Below, in pieces: positions 15,919 through 23,841 of a stretch of DNA of 26,090 bases. The DNA is from Gallionella sp. UBA6045 (GTDB lineage Bacteria > Pseudomonadota > Gammaproteobacteria > Burkholderiales > Gallionellaceae): contig DIYV01000168.1 of NCBI GenBank assembly GCA_002429165.1, positions 1 to 26,090 of the forward strand, written 5' to 3'. Under the pieces are notes generated by a model that was not told the DNA's origin, ran no database searches, and saw only the letters and a list, made by a program, of their open reading frames with translations. Position 1 is the stretch's first letter. Each line of letters begins with the position of its first letter. The translations under genes and the position numbers were made by a program.

Positions 15919-17769
15919 TCATTCCCCCATCGCCATCTCAAGTCCCAGCCAGCCCTCCTCCAGCTCCGCCACTTTCGCTTCCAGCCTGGCATGCATTGCA
16001 TTCAGTTCAGCGATCCTGTCGCGGTCCGGGCTCGCATAGGTAGCGGGATCGGCAAGTTGCCGGTTGACGGTGGCGAGCTCTGCCTGTGCAGTGGCCAGCG
16101 CGGTTTCGAGCTTGGTCTGTTTGGACTGCAGCGCCTTGCGGTTGGGCCTGGGCGCGCTTTGTGGTCGCGGCTTTTCCGGCTGCGGCTGGGCGGCGACTTC
16201 GCGCGGGCGGCGCGTCTCGATCCAGCTCTTGTAGTCTTCCAGATCGCCGTCGAATAATTTTGCCTCGCCATCGGCGACCAGCCACAGTTCGTCGGCCACG
16301 GCGCGGATCAGGCTGCGGTCGTGCGACACGATCACCACGGCGCCGGTGTATTCCTCCAGCGCGATGGTGAGCGCGTCGCGCATGTCCAGGTCGAGATGGT
16401 TGGTGGGTTCGTCGAGCAGCAGCAGGTGCGGCTTCTGCCAGGCCAGCAGCGCCAGCGCGAGACGGCTTTTTTCGCCGCCGGAGAATGTCGCCACCGGGCG
16501 GTCTTCACTGTCTCCGGCCAGACCGAAACGGCCGAGGAAGCTGCGCAACGCCAGCGTGGTTTCCTTGGGCGCGATCCGTTCCATGTGTTGCAGCGGCGTG
16601 GCAGCGCTGTCGAGATTCTCCAGCTGATGCTGGGCGAAGTAGCCGATGCGGATGTCGGGGGTGATCTCCAGCGTGCCCGAGGTGGGCTGCAACTCGCCCA
16701 CCAGCAGTTTGATCAGTGTGGATTTGCCCGCGCCGTTGGGGCCGAGCAGCGCGATGCGCGCGCCTGAACGCAGCACCAGTTCGACATTCTTGAACAGCAC
16801 CTTGTCGCCATAGGCGAAGCCCATCTTCTCCGCGCGCATCAATAAATCAGGGCTGCGTTCCGGTGCTTCGATCTCCAGTTCGAAATGCCCGTCGGTGACA
16901 TGCACCGCAGCGATGCGCGTGATCCGATCCAGCGCCTTGATGCGGCTTTGCGCTTGTTTGGCCTTGGTGGCCTGGGCGCGGAAGCGGCGCACGAAGTCTT
17001 CCAGGTGCGCGATCTTTTCCTGCTGCTTGTTGAATGCCTGGTTCTGCTGCGCGATCTTTTCCGCGCGGGCGCGCTCGAAGTCGTCGTAGTCGCCGGTGTA
17101 GCAGTCTATGGTCTGGTCATGCACATGGGCGATACGGTTGACACAGGCATTGAGGAATTCGCGGTCGTGCGAAACCAGCAGGATGCTGCCGGCATAGTGC
17201 GCCAGATATTGCTCAAGCCACAGGATCGCTTCGAGATCGAGATGGTTGGTGGGCTCATCCAGCAGCAGCAAATCGGCTCTATGCATCAGCGCGCGCGCCA
17301 GATTCAGGCGCATGCGCCAGCCGCCGGAGAAACTGGTGACCGGGCGCTCCAGCGTGTCGTTGGCAAAGCCCAGCCCGTTCAGCAGCTGTGCGGCGCGCGC
17401 CTTGGCACCGTAGCCGTCGATGGCCTCGAAGCGGTGTTGCGCATCGAACCATGCCGCATCGTGATTTTCCTTCGCCAGGGTTTTTTCCAGCAGGCGCAGT
17501 TCCACATCGCCGTCGAGCACGAACTCCAGCGCGGGCTGGTCGGAGCTGGCGATCTCCTGCTCGACGAAGGCGATGGTCTTGCCGGACTGCAGGGCAACTT
17601 CGCCGCTGTCCGGCCTGATCTCGCCGCGTATCAAGCGGAACAACGTGGATTTTCCGCAGCCGTTCTTGCCGACCAGGCCGATGCGCTGGTTGGCGTACGC
17701 CTGCAGATTCACGTTCTGGAGCAGCGGAATGCCGCCCTGCAGGTAAGACAGATTCTGGATATTGAGCAT
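15919..17769 (-). CDS. yheS: ABC-F family ATPase, YheS-type
   Basis: 616 residues, soluble, with two ABC ATPase domains and no membrane segments. Domain 1: Walker A GKNGCGKST (34-42), signature SFSGGWRMR (146-154), Walker B LLLLDEPTNHLD (167-178). A linker with a basic helical pair (about 235-285) follows, corresponding to the tRNA-interacting P-site motif of ABC-F proteins. Domain 2: GPNGAGKST (343-351), TFSGGEKSR (428-436), LLLLDEPTNHLD (449-460). The C-terminus (about 530-616) is a Pro/Lys linker and a coiled coil. ABC-F proteins act on the ribosome; the arrangement and length resemble E. coli YheS (637 residues) more than Uup or EttA. No clear ribosome site precedes the start. Confidence 0.92.
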   Translation of the reverse strand: MLNIQNLSYLQGGIPLLQNVNLQAYANQRIGLVGKNGCGKSTLFRLIRGEIRPDSGEVALQSGKTIAFVEQEIASSDQPALEFVLDGDVELRLLEKTLAKENHDAAWFDAQHRFEAIDGYGAKARAAQLLNGLGFANDTLERPVTSFSGGWRMRLNLARALMHRADLLLLDEPTNHLDLEAILWLEQYLAHYAGSILLVSHDREFLNACVNRIAHVHDQTIDCYTGDYDDFERARAEKIAQQNQAFNKQQEKIAHLEDFVRRFRAQATKAKQAQSRIKALDRITRIAAVHVTDGHFELEIEAPERSPDLLMRAEKMGFAYGDKVLFKNVELVLRSGARIALLGPNGAGKSTLIKLLVGELQPTSGTLEITPDIRIGYFAQHQLENLDSAATPLQHMERIAPKETTLALRSFLGRFGLAGDSEDRPVATFSGGEKSRLALALLAWQKPHLLLLDEPTNHLDLDMRDALTIALEEYTGAVVIVSHDRSLIRAVADELWLVADGEAKLFDGDLEDYKSWIETRRPREVAAQPQPEKPRPQSAPRPNRKALQSKQTKLETALATAQAELATVNRQLADPATYASPDRDRIAELNAMHARLEAKVAELEEGWLGLEMAMGE

Positions 17770-17847
17770 GGGCGCGATGATAGCAGACGGGATGGGTCGC
17801 TCCAGTCTTCAAGGGCTCGCACGCAGCGCAGCGTTTCAAATCAATAA

Positions 17848-17875
17848 TTACAGGCTGCAATGCTGGGCGTAAAAT
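17848..17875 (+). promoter_or_regulatory. Candidate sigma-70 promoter for pepD
   Basis: TTACAG (17848-17853) and TAAAAT (17870-17875) are separated by 16 bases, 36 bases upstream of ATG 17911. If correct, transcription begins after the alternative upstream ATG at 17860, which favours 17911 as the true start. Confidence 0.4.
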
Positions 17876-17910
17876 ACGCGTCGAATCTGCACAATCACGC
17901 CCAAAAATCC

Positions 17911-19437
17911 ATGACGAACCCTTCGACGGCAACCACCGGCAACTTTGCAAACCTGCAACCATCCCTTGTCTGGGCGCACTTCGCGACACTGTGCGCGATA
18001 CCGCGTGCCTCGTATCACGAAGCCGCGCTGATCAAGCACCTGATCGCATGGGCACAGGCGCGCGGCATCACCGCCGTAGTCGATGCCGCAGGCAACCTGA
18101 TCCTGAAAAAATCCGCCAGTGCGGGTTGCGAGGCGCAGCCCGGCGTGATCATGCAAGGCCATCTCGACATGGTGTGCCAGGCCAACGCCGGAACAGTGCA
18201 TGACTTCGAGCGCGACGCTATACGCACGGTAGTGCGCGACGGCTGGGTCATCGCGGAGGACACCACGCTGGGCGCGGACAACGGCATCGGTGTCGCACTC
18301 GCGCTGGCCGCGCTGGAAGAGCCGGGCCTGATGCATCCGCCGCTGGAGGTGTTGCTCACCGTCAACGAGGAGTGCGGCATGGACGGCGCGCGCGGGCTGG
18401 TGCCCGGCACCCTGCACGGCAAGACGCTGATCAACATCGACACCGAGGAATGGGGGCATTTCTATCTGGGCTGCGCGGGTGGCGTGGATGTGGAGGTGCG
18501 CCACGATTGCGCGCTGGAAGAGGTGCCGCGGGGCTATGCGCTGCTGCGGTTTGAAGTGTCCGGTCTGCGCGGCGGCCACTCCGGCATCGACATCCATCTC
18601 GGACGCGGCAACGCGATCAAGCTGCTGGCGGAAGCGCTGCGCGACCTGTCCGCACACACCGACGTGCGATTGATTGCATTGCAAGGCGGCACCGCGCGCA
18701 ACGCGATCCCGCGCGAAGCGTTTGCCGTGTGCGCGCTGCCTGCTGCCGTTGCAGCGAGTATCGACGAGTGGGTGCGGCATCGGCATCAGGCATGGCGGGC
18801 GCGTTTCGCGGAGGTTGATACCCATGTGTCGTTCGCGTGCAAGCATTACGACACGCCACCGGATTTATCCATTTCGCGCACCGGGCCCGTTTTTTCCTTT
18901 AAAGCAATTGCAAATCCAGATCGCGACCGCCTGCTGGCTTTCCTGGACACTGCGGTCAACGGTGTCGCGCTTATCAGCGAGGACTTCCCCGGCGTGACCG
19001 ACACTTCAAGCAACCTCGGCGTGGTCGCGCTGGAACATGGCGCATTCAAAGCCACATTCAAGGTGCGCTCGCTGCACGATGCACGGGCGGATGTGCTGGC
19101 CGGCAAGCTGGTCTCCTTTGCTGCCGGTTATGGCCTGCGCGCATGGAAGGACGGTGCTTATCCGGGCTGGACGCCGGACCCCTCCTCGACGTTGCTTGAT
19201 CTGTGCCGGCAGGTGTACACCGCGCAATTCGGCCAGCCTGCGAATCTGCAGGTGATCCACGCCGGACTGGAATGCGGGTTGCTCGCCGCCAGCCATCCGC
19301 ATCTGGACATGATCTCCTTCGGCCCCGACATACGCGGCGCGCACGCACCCGGCGAGAGTGTTGGGATAGAATCCGTCGCGCGCTGCTGGCAATTGCTCAA
19401 GGCGGTGTTGCAGGCAAAGGCGCAACGCACGACATGA
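17911..19437 (+). CDS. pepD: Aminoacyl-histidine dipeptidase (carnosinase-type, M20)
   Basis: 508 residues from ATG 17911, preferred over 17860 because of the promoter position and because the conserved protein begins near NLQPSLVWAHFATLCAIPRAS. It is a di-zinc M20 peptidase that hydrolyses Xaa-His and other dipeptides in the cytoplasm. Metal-site residues are readable as MQGHLDMV (H84, D86), LGADNGIG (D123), NEECGMDG (E153/E154), NIDTEE (D177) and a C-terminal GAHAPGE (H478). GLRGGHSGIDI marks the lid/dimerisation domain. The last 105 bases before codon 504 are duplicated about 1.5 kb downstream. Its present C-terminus, after that block, differs from the copy (QAKAQRTT here, QAQAAA there), suggesting the true gene end was disturbed by a rearrangement. 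Confidence 0.94.
   Translation: MTNPSTATTGNFANLQPSLVWAHFATLCAIPRASYHEAALIKHLIAWAQARGITAVVDAAGNLILKKSASAGCEAQPGVIMQGHLDMVCQANAGTVHDFERDAIRTVVRDGWVIAEDTTLGADNGIGVALALAALEEPGLMHPPLEVLLTVNEECGMDGARGLVPGTLHGKTLINIDTEEWGHFYLGCAGGVDVEVRHDCALEEVPRGYALLRFEVSGLRGGHSGIDIHLGRGNAIKLLAEALRDLSAHTDVRLIALQGGTARNAIPREAFAVCALPAAVAASIDEWVRHRHQAWRARFAEVDTHVSFACKHYDTPPDLSISRTGPVFSFKAIANPDRDRLLAFLDTAVNGVALISEDFPGVTDTSSNLGVVALEHGAFKATFKVRSLHDARADVLAGKLVSFAAGYGLRAWKDGAYPGWTPDPSSTLLDLCRQVYTAQFGQPANLQVIHAGLECGLLAASHPHLDMISFGPDIRGAHAPGESVGIESVARCWQLLKAVLQAKAQRTT
19318..19422 (+). repeat. Direct repeat, copy 1 (inside pepD 3' end)
   Basis: 105 bases encoding the last part of PepD (from F470 to the K-A region) recur at 20856-20960 with four mismatches (about 96% identity) and no gaps. 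Two mismatches are silent. The offset is 1538 bases. The permease gene lies between the copies. Confidence 0.95.
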
Positions 19438-19440
19438 TGA

Positions 19441-19578
19441 AATTGGAGAGGCATTGTGTACCTGGGGTACGCCCGGTTTCGAGACTGTCCCCAGACGGGA
19501 GATCGCGCAAATGGGCGGGTGCGGCTGGATATCGACAAGGCAAGTGCGGCAACTTCGCCGGTTCTTGTTGCGGAATGA
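19441..19578 (+). pseudogene. Possible 3' remnant of a relative of the 4434-4778 gene
   Basis: An open stretch begins just after the pepD stop and ends with TGA 19576-19578. Its translation ends RVRLDIDKASAATSPVLVAE, strikingly like the C-terminus of the CxC protein at 4434-4778 (EVQIDIDKATAVIAVVLITE), and it contains a G-I-V-Y-x-G and a T-G-D segment at about the right distance. There is no start codon or ribosome site, so this is probably debris, not a gene. The match is by eye at the protein level and could be overestimated in the N-terminal half. Confidence 0.5.
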
Positions 19579-19663
19579 TCAGCTTCTCTTTATGGCCGCG
19601 CCTGGATCGGGCATCCGGGTAATCATGCGATCACCGTTGGGCGATTGGGCGGGCAGTCCGGCC

Positions 19664-20758
19664 TTAGCCGGCATGGTCCTTTGTTTGTTCAGCCGCGTTC
19701 TGCCTGCTCCATATCTCAAGAAGTATTTTGGTGACCGTGAATAACACCGGACCCAGTATCAGGCCGGATGTGCCGAAAACAATCAGCCCGCCAACGAGGG
19801 CAACAAACGCCAGGACTGTGTGCATTTTCAACCGGGTTCCAACCAGTATCGGATACAGCAAGTTGTCGATCCCCCCGACTACAATCGCGCCCCAAAAGAT
19901 GAGCAGCAGGGCTTTCCCTCCACTGCCGGCCAAAAACAAAAAGATGGCCGCAGGAATCCAGACGATAAACGCACCCAGCACCGGCACCACGGCAAGTACC
20001 GCCATTACCATTCCCCAGAGCAGCGGCGCCGGCAAGTCCAGCCACCAGAACATCAGTCCGCCCAGAGTACCCTGCACAACGGCGACGGCAACCGTGCCAT
20101 AGAGGGTCGCATGAACGGTATCTTTGACACCGTCAAACATCCGGTCCATGTCTTTCTCCGCGAGAGGCGACAGGGACCGGATCGACTCGAGCAACATGCT
20201 CCGGTCGCGCAGGAAATAGAAAAATATGTAAAATGTCAGAACAATGCCAATCAAATTCAGCACGGATATGTTAACGAAAGAAGTGGCTGTGCTCGTCAGC
20301 CATGAGACAGCGGCATTGACGATTTCCGTCAGATCGAACTGCTGATCTATCCATCCGACGACAGGTGCAATGAGCGGGTGGGCATCCAGGGAGCGGCGCC
20401 ATTGTCCGGCATCGACAATTTTCTTGATCGTTTCCGCGCCTCTGGAGGCCTCGCCTATCATCTGGTCTGCCAAGAAAATCGCCGGCACGACCACGATCAA
20501 GGCGGCCACCAGAACGCAGATCGCGGCTGCCAGGCTGGGGTACTTTACTTTCGACTCAAACCACCGATAGAGCGGGGCAAACAAGATTGCCAATGCCAAG
20601 GCCCAGGCGAATGCGGGAATAAATGGTGCGGCCAGCCGGTAACAGAAATAGATACCGATTATCGTCACCGCGATCAGCACGAGCGATTGTATGTGGCTGT
20701 ATGAACTCCAGTCACTTGCAGCGGATGCAGCTTTTTTCCTGGTTTCAAGTTCGCTCAT
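19664..20758 (-). CDS. AI-2E family (PerM-type) membrane transporter
   Basis: 364 residues with about seven to eight membrane helices: a helix pair near 25-70, one at 75-97, then a soluble segment (about 98-160), and a helical block at 165-190 and 220-345. The pattern I-x-F-C-Y-R-L-A-x-P-F-I-P-A-F near the N-terminus and the C-terminal G-x-x-I-V-F-G-T-S-G-L-I-L-G-P-V-L are typical of AI-2E/PerM permeases. Substrates vary in this family (autoinducer-2 export, Na+/H+ exchange), so none is assigned. The N-terminal 20 residues and C-terminal 15 are hydrophilic. The gene lies, in reverse orientation, between two copies of the pepD 3' end and is probably a recent insertion. A perfect TATAAT lies 36 bases upstream of its start. 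Confidence 0.9.
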   Translation of the reverse strand: MSELETRKKAASAASDWSSYSHIQSLVLIAVTIIGIYFCYRLAAPFIPAFAWALALAILFAPLYRWFESKVKYPSLAAAICVLVAALIVVVPAIFLADQMIGEASRGAETIKKIVDAGQWRRSLDAHPLIAPVVGWIDQQFDLTEIVNAAVSWLTSTATSFVNISVLNLIGIVLTFYIFFYFLRDRSMLLESIRSLSPLAEKDMDRMFDGVKDTVHATLYGTVAVAVVQGTLGGLMFWWLDLPAPLLWGMVMAVLAVVPVLGAFIVWIPAAIFLFLAGSGGKALLLIFWGAIVVGGIDNLLYPILVGTRLKMHTVLAFVALVGGLIVFGTSGLILGPVLFTVTKILLEIWSRQNAAEQTKDHAG

Positions 20759-20793
20759 CTTCGGTTGATTCCGGGCCGGGACAAAGGTGATTG

Positions 20794-20799
20794 ATTATA
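20794..20799 (-). promoter_or_regulatory. Candidate -10 element for the AI-2E-family gene
   Basis: A perfect TATAAT on the minus strand (ATTATA as printed), 36 bases upstream of the ATG at 20758. The matching -35 region is weak (CCGCAC) and falls in the gene scrap at 20804-20829, so any promoter would have formed at the rearrangement junction. Confidence 0.3.
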
Positions 20800-20803
20800 G
20801 CCT

Positions 20804-20829
20804 GGCGGCTGCAGCTGTGCGGACGATCC
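20804..20829 (+). pseudogene. Scrap matching the CxC motif of the 4434-4778 gene
   Basis: 26 bases identical to 4659-4684 except for one silent change. In frame they encode G-G-C-S-C-A-D-D-P, the most distinctive motif of the small protein at 4434-4778. The match stops sharply on both sides. It is too short to be a gene and is interpreted as a fragment left by rearrangement. Confidence 0.6.
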
Positions 20830-20855
20830 TGTCCCTTGCTTGACCCCGCAAGACG

Positions 20856-20969
20856 TTCGGCCCCAACATACGCGGCGCGCACGCACCCGGCGAGAGTGTT
20901 GGGATAGAATCTGTCGCGCGCTGCTGGCAATTGCTCAAGGCGGTGCTGCAGGCACAGGCGGCTGCTTAG
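20856..20969 (+). pseudogene. Second copy of the pepD 3' end, with its own stop codon
   Basis: The frame reads from F-G-P-N-I-R-G-A-H through S-V-A-R-C-W-Q-L-L-K and ends with A-A-A and TAG at 20967-20969. The first 105 bases match 19318-19422 with four differences, and the metal-ligand His of the H-A-P-G-E motif is retained. There is no upstream pepD sequence here, so it is a truncated remnant. Its clean ending suggests it preserves the original pepD terminus, with the permease segment having been inserted between it and the functional gene. Confidence 0.9.
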
Positions 20970-21034
20970 GTCTTGGCGGAAGTCGAGACAGAAATCCCGG
21001 CGTGCCCGGGACAACATTACAAAACAGGAATGAC

Positions 21035-22204
21035 ATGATGCAAACCGGCCCGCGCGAAATCGTCACACCCTTCAGAGCGATCCCGCTAGAAATTCCGGAG
21101 GGGATGAAACATAACGAGTTCTTCAACAGCACGGAAAACCTCAACGATCTGGCGAACAACAACGGCTTGCTGACCAACCCGGAAAATCTGCTGTTGTACC
21201 GCAAGGCGCTGGGACACAGCACCGAGTTCGATTGCTCCATCATCCACAACACGTCCAAGACCATACTCAACCCGCTGGGGCGGCCGGTGCGGCGCACGCA
21301 GGTCGCGGACAATGTGAAGCATGTGTGGAACCGGATGAACCAGATCATCATCGATTACATGCTGGAGCAGTATCCCGATCCGGAACAGGCGCTGATCCTG
21401 GCCGGCGAGGCGAGCCTGGATGCAACCTGGCCGCTGACCTCTCCCGGCGTGCCCAGCATACGGATGCTGCACAATCACTTTGTCGTGTTTCCGATGGAAA
21501 CCCTGCGCAACTCCAAACTGGCCGATGCCGGCAATCCCAACCTGACCGACGGAGGCCAGCACAGCCTGTTTCAGACATACATGCGCGACGTGTATCGCGA
21601 GTTCTTCGACAGGGCGCTGAACCTGCGCATCCTGAAACCCGCCAGCGGCGCGGATGCGCGCATCGCGCTGACCGGCTACCCGCAGGGTTTGCCCAGCTGG
21701 GAGATACAGGGCGGAGCGGGCGCGCTGAAGAACGTGCATTTCTGGAGAGAATACGACGAGGTGCTGAAGGGCTTCATCGATTTCTACCGCACATTCTTCT
21801 CGCAGGTTTCCACGCATAACGCACCCATGCTGCCCGATGTCTATTTTCCGGAGCAGGTGGAAAGCGTGCTGCTGTTCAACAACGATTTCATGAAGACGGC
21901 GAAGAAGGTGCGCGACCTGTGCATCGTGGATGCAAAATATGCCAATGCGATACGCTGGCAACCCGCGTTCAAGCAGCTTATCTACCGCAACGATGCCGGT
22001 AAACTGATCGTGACCATCAGCCAGAACTCCATCGGCAATGCGATCACCGAGTTGCTCGGTGTCGTCGTGAACCGCGTCCCGGATGCCGAAGCCTACGCCA
22101 GGCACGAACCCGCATTGATCGCGCACCTGCTTGAGGTGCGCCGCCGCCTGGTCGAGGCCGATCTTGGCGAAGGAATCGCCACCGCCTACTGGCCCAAGGA
22201 ATAG
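21035..22204 (+). CDS. Conserved-looking 389-residue protein of unknown function
   Basis: Not recognised. ATG 21035 (or 21038) is chosen because AGGA lies 5-8 bases upstream. The frame is open back to 20801, but that part overlaps the pepD remnant in another frame. The protein appears soluble, without signal peptide or membrane helices. Notable segments are HSTEFDCSIIHNTSKTILNP (61-80), a hydrophobic strand with two histidines MLHNHFVVFP (144-153), TGYPQGLPSWEIQGGAGALK (about 209-228) and a C-terminal AYWPKE. The H-x-H-x-V pattern is faintly reminiscent of HIT/GalT-type nucleotide-binding strands, but the other family motifs are not visible and I do not assign it. It is the first gene of a tight operon with yceH (2-base gap) and the glutaredoxin-like gene. 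Confidence 0.85.
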   Translation: MMQTGPREIVTPFRAIPLEIPEGMKHNEFFNSTENLNDLANNNGLLTNPENLLLYRKALGHSTEFDCSIIHNTSKTILNPLGRPVRRTQVADNVKHVWNRMNQIIIDYMLEQYPDPEQALILAGEASLDATWPLTSPGVPSIRMLHNHFVVFPMETLRNSKLADAGNPNLTDGGQHSLFQTYMRDVYREFFDRALNLRILKPASGADARIALTGYPQGLPSWEIQGGAGALKNVHFWREYDEVLKGFIDFYRTFFSQVSTHNAPMLPDVYFPEQVESVLLFNNDFMKTAKKVRDLCIVDAKYANAIRWQPAFKQLIYRNDAGKLIVTISQNSIGNAITELLGVVVNRVPDAEAYARHEPALIAHLLEVRRRLVEADLGEGIATAYWPKE

Positions 22205-22206
22205 GA

Positions 22207-22944
22207 ATGGCAGACAGTGGTACGATGAAACCCGATGTACCGGACAAACCCCCTTCAACTTTCCATGCAACCATGACAATCACACTCCCCGTCCTCTCCC
22301 TGCTCGAAACCCGCGTGCTGGGTGTGCTGGCTGAAAAGCAGCGCACGGTGCCGGATACTTATCCGCTGACGCTGAATACGCTGGTGGCGGGCTGCAATCA
22401 GAAGACCAGCCGCGACCCGCTCATCGAAGCTTCCGAATCCGAGGTGCAGGCGGCGGTGGATAGCCTCAAGTTTCTGTCGCTGGTGATGGAGTCGAGCGGC
22501 GGGCGGGTGGCGCGTTATGCGCACAACACCGAGCGGGTGTTGCACATTCCCACGCAGTCCACGGCATTGCTGGCCATGCTGATGTTGCGCGGGCCGCAGA
22601 CGGCCGGCGAGTTGCGCATCAACAGCGAACGCCTGCACAGGTTCGCCGACATCTCTTCGGTGGAAAGTTTTCTGGTGGAGCTGGCAGAGCGCGAGGCAGG
22701 CGCCCTGGTGATGGAACTGCCGCGCCAGCCAGGCGCGCGCGAGAATCGCTGGACGCATCTGCTCTCCGGCGCACCTTCTGTCGAAGAACATGCCGTCACC
22801 GCAGCCGTTAGCCATTCGGGCGATGTGACAGTGGGCGAGATCGCCGCGCTCAAGGCCAACGTCGCCAAACTGGAAGCCGAGTTGAACGATCTGCGGACCC
22901 TGGTCGGCAAGCTGTATACGGAGCTGGGCATTTCGGCCGGCTAG
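22207..22944 (+). CDS. yceH: YceH family protein (DUF480)
   Basis: 245 residues. DUF480 proteins have two winged-helix-like domains; function is not established. Matching segments are L-E-T-R-V-L-G-V-L-A-E-K-Q (33-45), TYPLTLNTLVAGCNQKTSRD (51-70), S-E-S-E-V-Q (about 75-80), M-L-R-G-P-Q-T-A-G-E-L-R and Q-P-G-A-R-E-N-R-W-T-H-L. A C-terminal coiled coil (about 215-240) follows. The start at 22207 has AAGGA directly upstream and gives an extra 22-residue N-terminus. ATG 22273 would give a length closer to E. coli YceH (215 residues) but has no good ribosome site. It follows the unknown gene after 2 bases, indicating translational coupling. Confidence 0.92.
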   Translation: MADSGTMKPDVPDKPPSTFHATMTITLPVLSLLETRVLGVLAEKQRTVPDTYPLTLNTLVAGCNQKTSRDPLIEASESEVQAAVDSLKFLSLVMESSGGRVARYAHNTERVLHIPTQSTALLAMLMLRGPQTAGELRINSERLHRFADISSVESFLVELAEREAGALVMELPRQPGARENRWTHLLSGAPSVEEHAVTAAVSHSGDVTVGEIAALKANVAKLEAELNDLRTLVGKLYTELGISAG

Positions 22945-22972
22945 AACAACTCCTGTGCATGCAGAGGTGGAA

Positions 22973-23194
22973 ATGAAGCTGCTGCTATACGGAACCCGAT
23001 TCTGCCATTTGTGCAAACAGGCCGGGGAGGTACTTCATGCGGCAGGGGTGACGGCAGAATATACCGACATCGCTGAAGATGAAGCGTTGTTTGAAAGATA
23101 CGGCATGCGCATTCCCGTGGTGCGGCGCGTTGACAACGGCGCGGAGCTGGGTTGGCCGTTCGATGTTGCGGCGCTGGAACGTCTCACGGCATAG
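22973..23194 (+). CDS. Glutaredoxin-like thiol-disulfide protein
   Basis: 73 residues from ATG 22973, which has GAGG just upstream; an in-frame ATG at 22955 is less well placed. A minimal thioredoxin fold: first strand MKLLLYGTRF, active site C-H-L-C (C11, C14), second strand E-Y-T-D-I, the cis-proline segment R-I-P-V-V (P48) and the ending G-W-P-F-D-V-A-A-L-E-R-L typical of the glutaredoxin-family (DUF836-like) short proteins. It is probably a cytoplasmic thiol oxidoreductase. The CHLC centre is not the classical CPYC, so glutathione use is uncertain. It is the last gene of the operon, 28 bases after yceH. Confidence 0.88.
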   Translation: MKLLLYGTRFCHLCKQAGEVLHAAGVTAEYTDIAEDEALFERYGMRIPVVRRVDNGAELGWPFDVAALERLTA

Positions 23195-23216
23195 CCAGTC
23201 CGGGAGCTATGACCCG

Positions 23217-23247
23217 GATTCCATTGATCCCCAGATTCCATTGATCC
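23217..23247 (+). repeat. Short tandem repeat of GATTCCATTGATCC
   Basis: The 14-base unit occurs at 23217-23230 and 23234-23247, a 17-base period, in the gap between convergent genes. No function evident; probably replication slippage. Confidence 0.6.
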
Positions 23248-23287
23248 AGAGATCAAAGACTATCCGAACTATCGATCAGGAAGGTGG

Positions 23288-23312
23288 GGATGTGCCGATT
23301 ATCGGCGCATCC
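23288..23312. terminator. Palindromic hairpin between convergent genes
   Basis: A 12-bp inverted repeat (23288-23299 with 23301-23312, one G-U pair, a single central base) lies 10 bases past the stop of the Ala/Pro-rich lipoprotein gene and about 94 bases past the glutaredoxin-like gene. It could stop or protect transcripts from both sides. There is no T-run immediately after it on the minus strand. On the plus strand a CT-rich tract begins about 25 bases later. Confidence 0.35.
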
Positions 23313-23322
23313 GGCTTGTCCG

Positions 23323-23781
23323 TTATTCCTTTTTCTTCCCCATCAGAAACCACAACAAGGCTGCGATTGCAATGACGATAGCGAGCAGCCACCCCCAGTA
23401 ATTTCCCAGAAAACCTGTTTCTTCCACAGGTTGGACCGGCGCCGACATGGCGATGGGCGCGGCAGCGGGTTGTGGTGCGACTGCCGGGGCTTCCTGTTGC
23501 ACGGCTGGTTCCGGTGCTGCTACGGGCGGGGCAGGTTTGGCTATTTTCTTCACGGCCTTCCTGTGCTTCCTTGCCTTCTTGACCACCGGCTGGGGCGCAG
23601 GGGCCGCTTGTTCGGCAACAGGTGCGGCTGCCGGCTCGATTGTGGCTGTCGGTTCAACAGCGACTGCAACCGGTGCGGGAGCCGCGGCAGCTTCCTCTTT
23701 TTGTTTGGTCGCGCAAGCGGATAAAGCCAGTGCGGAAAGAAGCAGGACTACAGGCAGGGTAATTTTTTGCATTCCAGACAT
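23323..23781 (-). CDS. Ala/Pro-rich lipoprotein with a C-terminal membrane helix
   Basis: 152 residues. The N-terminus is a lipoprotein signal with lipobox L-S-A-C (C23). The body (24-125) is low-complexity Ala/Pro/Val/Glu sequence interrupted by a strongly basic patch, KKARKHRKAVKKIAK (68-82). It ends with a hydrophobic helix (about 130-147) and a K-K-K-E tail, so the protein appears anchored at both ends. Function not recognised. The basic patch could contact peptidoglycan or nucleic acid, and the Pro-rich body could span periplasm, but both are inference. AGGAG before the ATG supports the start. The gene lies 60 bases downstream of the OmpA-domain lipoprotein gene on the same strand, suggesting an envelope operon. 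Confidence 0.8.
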   Translation of the reverse strand: MSGMQKITLPVVLLLSALALSACATKQKEEAAAAPAPVAVAVEPTATIEPAAAPVAEQAAPAPQPVVKKARKHRKAVKKIAKPAPPVAAPEPAVQQEAPAVAPQPAAAPIAMSAPVQPVEETGFLGNYWGWLLAIVIAIAALLWFLMGKKKE

Positions 23782-23841
23782 GGTGTTCTCCTGTGAGACG
23801 GTTGATGGGAAGTGGTTGGTAAACTAATCTGAAAACGGGCG

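Noticed and set aside
19664..20758. The permease gene as cargo of a transposon
   Set aside because: No transposase, terminal inverted repeats or short target duplication is visible. The flanking 105-bp repeat is derived from pepD, not from an insertion sequence.
20801..21034. N-terminal extension of the unknown 389-residue protein
   Set aside because: The extension overlaps the pepD 3' remnant in a different frame and the gene scrap. The ribosome site supports ATG 21035.
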